Assembly: GCA_963920765.1 (NCBI GenBank)
Contig: OY987245.1
Span: 5,038,727 to 5,102,726 of the forward strand
Source of the DNA: Ulota crispa
Lineage: Eukaryota > Streptophyta > Bryopsida > Orthotrichales > Orthotrichaceae
Length of the DNA stretch: 64,000 nucleotides
Reading direction: 5' to 3'
Made by a program: the position numbers and the translations under genes. Under the pieces are notes generated by a model, which saw only the letters and a list, made by a program, of their open reading frames with translations, made no database searches and had not been told where the DNA came from. Of this stretch, positions 60,778 through 64,000 are shown in pieces; the first letter of the stretch is position 1; each line of letters opens with the position of its first letter.

Positions 60778-63580
60778 CTACAGGGGCTGATCATCTGGGA
60801 ATTGGAACAGAGATGGAAAGGTACTTGATGAAGGCTCCTCAGGCGGACTCCACAGCACAGATGACGACCCGTCTTGCTCGAAGATCTGCTCATACGAAAA
60901 CAATTCCACATCCGAGCTGCTCATCCCAGCAAACAAATTGCTGCCACCGCTTGTTGTTGTTGTTGCCGAATTTGCTCCAAAAGGTGCAGACGTAGTAATG
61001 CAAGAGCTCATTGCCAAGTCCTGATATGAGTACCTCCCGGGCTCTTCAGCCATCACGACTCCGGCGCTACCTTGTTGGTGAATCTGCGCATACGGGTTCT
61101 GAAATGGCTGTGTCGATGCCTCAGAGTTGTACGAAGTTCCAGCTAGATGATCGTAGTTGTAGTGCACGTTTTGAAAATTGAGCACCTCGAGAAGGGGGTT
61201 GGGCAGCCCGGTTGTCCGCGTTCTTGAGGATGCCTCTGGATAGTACGAAGTTCTGGGGATGGGCTCGTAGCTGGTGTGAGTATTTTGAAAATGGAGCGCC
61301 ACCTCGGGAAGGGGGTTGCTGGAGGGCTGTTGCTGCTGCTGCCATGGCTGGTGCTGCTGCGGCGACTGGGGAATCGCCAGCGGTGACGGTGGGATGAGAG
61401 CCCGTGACGACCATAAGCTGCTTCGGGATTGGGATTGGGATCGGGATTGGGGTTGGGATTGGGATTGTGGGGGTGCGTCGGGGATGGCCATGTCGATGAC
61501 GTTGAAGGTGGCGGCTTGCAGCAAGTGGTGCGCGAAAGGATCCATAGAGGACGAGGTGTAGAGCGACGCGCTGGAGGGCGGGATGATGGTGAGCTCGGAA
61601 TGTTGCGTGGTGACGATGTCGGAGTTCGTCGTTGTGCTGGTCCAGGAAAATTGCGATGAAGAGGGAGCTCGGGATGGTGACGCCGTCCACGTGGACGAAG
61701 TGATGGCGGGAATTGGTGAAGAAGCCGCCACGGGCACGGGAGCGCTGCTTGTGCTGGTGGTGGTCGAGGTGGCGATGGCAGTGGCGATGGAGGTGGATGG
61801 AGGAGGTTTGGTAGACGGGGTAATGTTTGGGGGGAGCTTGCCGTCGGGGAAGTTGAGCTTCGCTCGGACGCCGCGGAACTTGGTGGCGGCGACATCGTAC
61901 GCCATGGCGGCCTCCTCGGCGGTGTCGAAGGTGCCCAGCCAGACGCGCGCCGCTTTCTTTGGGTCGCGTATCTCCGCGGCCCACTTGCCCCACGGCCGCT
62001 GCCGCACGCCGCGAAACCTCTGCTTCCTCACTCGCCCGGTGCTCGTGGTGGTGACGCTGCCCTCGCCAACAGCAGCAGTCGCTGCTGCTGCTGCCTCTCT
62101 CGTCACACTCCCTAGCCCTCGCTCCGATTCATCTCGACCGCTGCTCATCTGCGGATCTGCACCAGCAACCATGTGACACGTCCTTTCAAAGTTAGCGATC
62201 GATGCACACACTGCGTATCCAATAAGCCTAAACCCAAATGCCTTCCACTTGCTTTATACATGAGAGCACCTGCAGCCATGACAAGGCATGACTACTCTTA
62301 CACGGACGACCCTACCAAAAAATGAGTAGAAAATAGCGAAAGCGCACTGTTGACGGCCCCTCAACTCCGACTACCGCCCTTAGGGAAGTTGCACCACCAC
62401 TGCTGATAAGCGCGAATACCCTAACAACGTAAACTTGATCAAGGAAACATTGGAGGTAGCCCGCCAGTCGGGTTGATTAGAAGATTCACAGGAGCATTCG
62501 CTTACTTAAAACCCAAGTCGAAAAGGGCAATTGTTTTTGGTTACTAGAATTCTGAGTTCATAACTACCAGTCTACTAATACTACAGTATAACCGTAAACG
62601 GCAGAGACCGTGCTAGCTTTTCTCCAAACGACAGCATACTCCATGCGTGCGATTCGTTAAACCCAGAACCATTAAACCCTGCACTGGTCAGGAACCGCCG
62701 AAGCCTCATTTCAGGCTATGGTCACGAACAGTTGAGCTAAGCTCTTTATTTGGTAGCTTTGTCTTCTACCTGCTCCAGACTATCTGCTTTGAAAGCTCCA
62801 AATAGAAATAAAAGGAACGAATTTTAAGCACCGCCTTCGATTCTAAACATATATCTTGGCCTGTTGCCACTTAATTGCTAGTTCAACTGGGACGTAATTC
62901 AACATTTTATTATTTTCTTACTACAGCAAGATGCAAGTGTGGAACCTCGTAAGTGGAAAGAGGTAGAATCAAGCCTGATCGAGATGGTTGTAGGAATGGG
63001 GTGTACCTGGATTGCTGCGAGGAGGCGAGAAGTAAGGTTTGCAGCAGATGTCGGAGTGTTGGATTCCGGAGTCCGAGCTGCAGCTGCTGATCCAGCTGGG
63101 GCTGCTGCTGTACGCCGCCGCTCCGGGTGACGACCGCAGCTCCGTGGCCTTAGTCACCACTTCTCCGAGCGGGCCGTGACTAATCACAGCGGCAGCTGGT
63201 TGCCACGACTGCGTGACCACTTCGGTCGCGCGTGCCTGAACCTCCATGTCCCGCGCCAGACTCGCTATCACACTGGGATCCATCCAAGCACTCGCCAGGA
63301 ACTCGTCGCGGGGGCGCTTGTGCCCCGCGAGCGCAGCGCTCAACCCCTCGTCACGGTCGCTTGACAGGGTTCTCCAGGGTCCGGAATTCATGTACTGCTG
63401 CGCCTCCGAGGTCGCGAAGAATGCTTGTGGAGGATTTTCCACTGCTCCTGTCGTGGACGGTACTTCCAGGAAATCAGCGACCTCCTCCACTCGGCTGCGC
63501 GAGCGAGGGATGTAATCGGGAGGGCCTGTCGCTGGTTCCAGCTTGTCGATTCTTCTCGGATTCATCCGCATACAAATCAT
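60778..63580 (-). CDS. ERF-type AP2/ERF transcription factor
   Basis: Nuclear DNA-binding protein of the ethylene response factor family. Two exons on the minus strand: 63580-63007 and 62156-60778, joined in phase (CCAG|GTACAC donor, GGTGCAG|AT acceptor), giving 650 residues. The AP2 domain is at about residues 238-296: [20 protein letters not shown], then [15 protein letters not shown] and [11 protein letters not shown], ending KLNFPDG. Ala and Asp in WAAEIRDP mark the ERF rather than the DREB subfamily. The RKQR context resembles group X (ABR1/ERF109-like), but this is tentative. The N-terminal exon has a basic HKRPRDE patch; the C-terminal half is rich in Ser, Gln and Pro, with [14 protein letters not shown] and QQQQQ runs, as in activation regions. 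An ATG at 62211, upstream of the acceptor and in frame with exon 2, could start a shorter 477-residue form. Confidence 0.82.
62157..63006 (-). other. Proposed ERF intron with possible internal promoter
   Basis: An 850-base stretch between the two ERF exons. No exon with plant-family similarity is visible inside. It contains an in-frame ATG at 62211 that would feed into exon 2 if transcription began here. If exon 1 is not used, this stretch would be the promoter of the shorter form. Confidence 0.45.
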
Positions 63581-64000
63581 GACCTGGCGAGCTCGAAATA
63601 TTGTATTCGGTGACTATTCTCCGAACGGTTCCTGCTGGATTGATGCAACACCACCGATCTTCAGCTCCAATGCGGCAGCATCAAATCACGGTGATTCCCA
63701 CTGGAATGAGCTGTCGATCGCCCGTCACTGCCGATCACTTCGATTCAATTCAAATGTACTCATTCGCTCAAAGCCCGCCATTCACAAAATAACCATCGCG
63801 GCCAAAAAACCGCAACAACCTGGATCCCCAGCAGCTGAATTGAGCATTCACGAATCCGTCTTTAAGCCCACAACCCGAATCAATCCACCGTCTTGATTCC
63901 TGCCAGTGCTAATTCCGAACCCGTTCAATCCGTCGCGCTCAATCAGTCCGAAAAATCCAACGGAATTCCCAATTTCGATAAACCCACAGCGCGCGAGGCT
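63581..64000 (-). promoter_or_regulatory. Upstream region of the ERF gene
   Basis: Moderately GC-rich DNA with no similarity to a known protein in any frame. Its position upstream of the first ERF ATG suggests leader and promoter. No TATA box or stress element stands out clearly. Confidence 0.35.

Noticed and set aside
61121-61993. Second and third minus-strand frames of 290 and 250 codons over the ERF exon
   Set aside because: They are frame-shifted shadows of the AP2 exon with His- or Pro-rich repeats; the AP2 domain is in the 60778-62211 frame.
1-64000. CRISPR arrays, bacterial operons or prophage features
   Set aside because: All genes are intron-containing plant genes; no regularly spaced repeats or prokaryotic signals were seen.

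Overview
The window is nuclear DNA of a land plant. It holds five multi-exon protein genes, all with GT-AG introns and all belonging to plant families: a chloroplast DEG1 protease, a CABIN1-like HIRA-complex subunit, an ATP-citrate lyase beta subunit, a RVE8-type clock MYB and an ERF transcription factor. Exons are moderately to strongly GC-rich, while the DNA between genes is very AT-rich and full of small inverted-repeat elements. A bryophyte such as a moss fits the spacing and composition, but I cannot fix the lineage from this sequence.

Layout: 102-2174 (minus) is the 5' part of DEG1, cut by the window edge. 5751-16842 (plus) is a 20-exon CABIN1-like gene whose start codon is separated from the rest of its reading frame by an intron. 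17340-28560 has no recognisable gene. 29714-34932 (plus) is ACLB in 14 coding exons, behind a leader intron carrying a 230-bp tandem duplication. 34933-49400 has no recognisable gene. 50725-55134 (plus) is the RVE8-like gene in 8 coding exons. 55135-60777 is again AT-rich and without a gene. 60778-63580 (minus) is the ERF gene in two exons. Exon models were checked by reading-frame phase at every junction and by recalled similarity to Arabidopsis proteins; no alignment was run.

The gene-poor stretches hold the most unusual content: a dense set of short non-autonomous DNA elements. The most striking start with CCC, end with GGG, and are bounded by TTAA, which is the architecture of piggyBac-type elements. 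At least six sequence families share these ends, some copies sit back to back on a single TTAA, and one appears nested in another. Alongside are foldback elements with 9-bp target duplications (Mutator-like), CACTA-like miniature elements with 3-bp duplications, and several long hairpins.

The five genes do not form a pathway. They act in thylakoid protein quality control, nucleosome assembly, cytosolic acetyl-CoA supply, circadian control and stress or development transcription, and they are simply neighbours.
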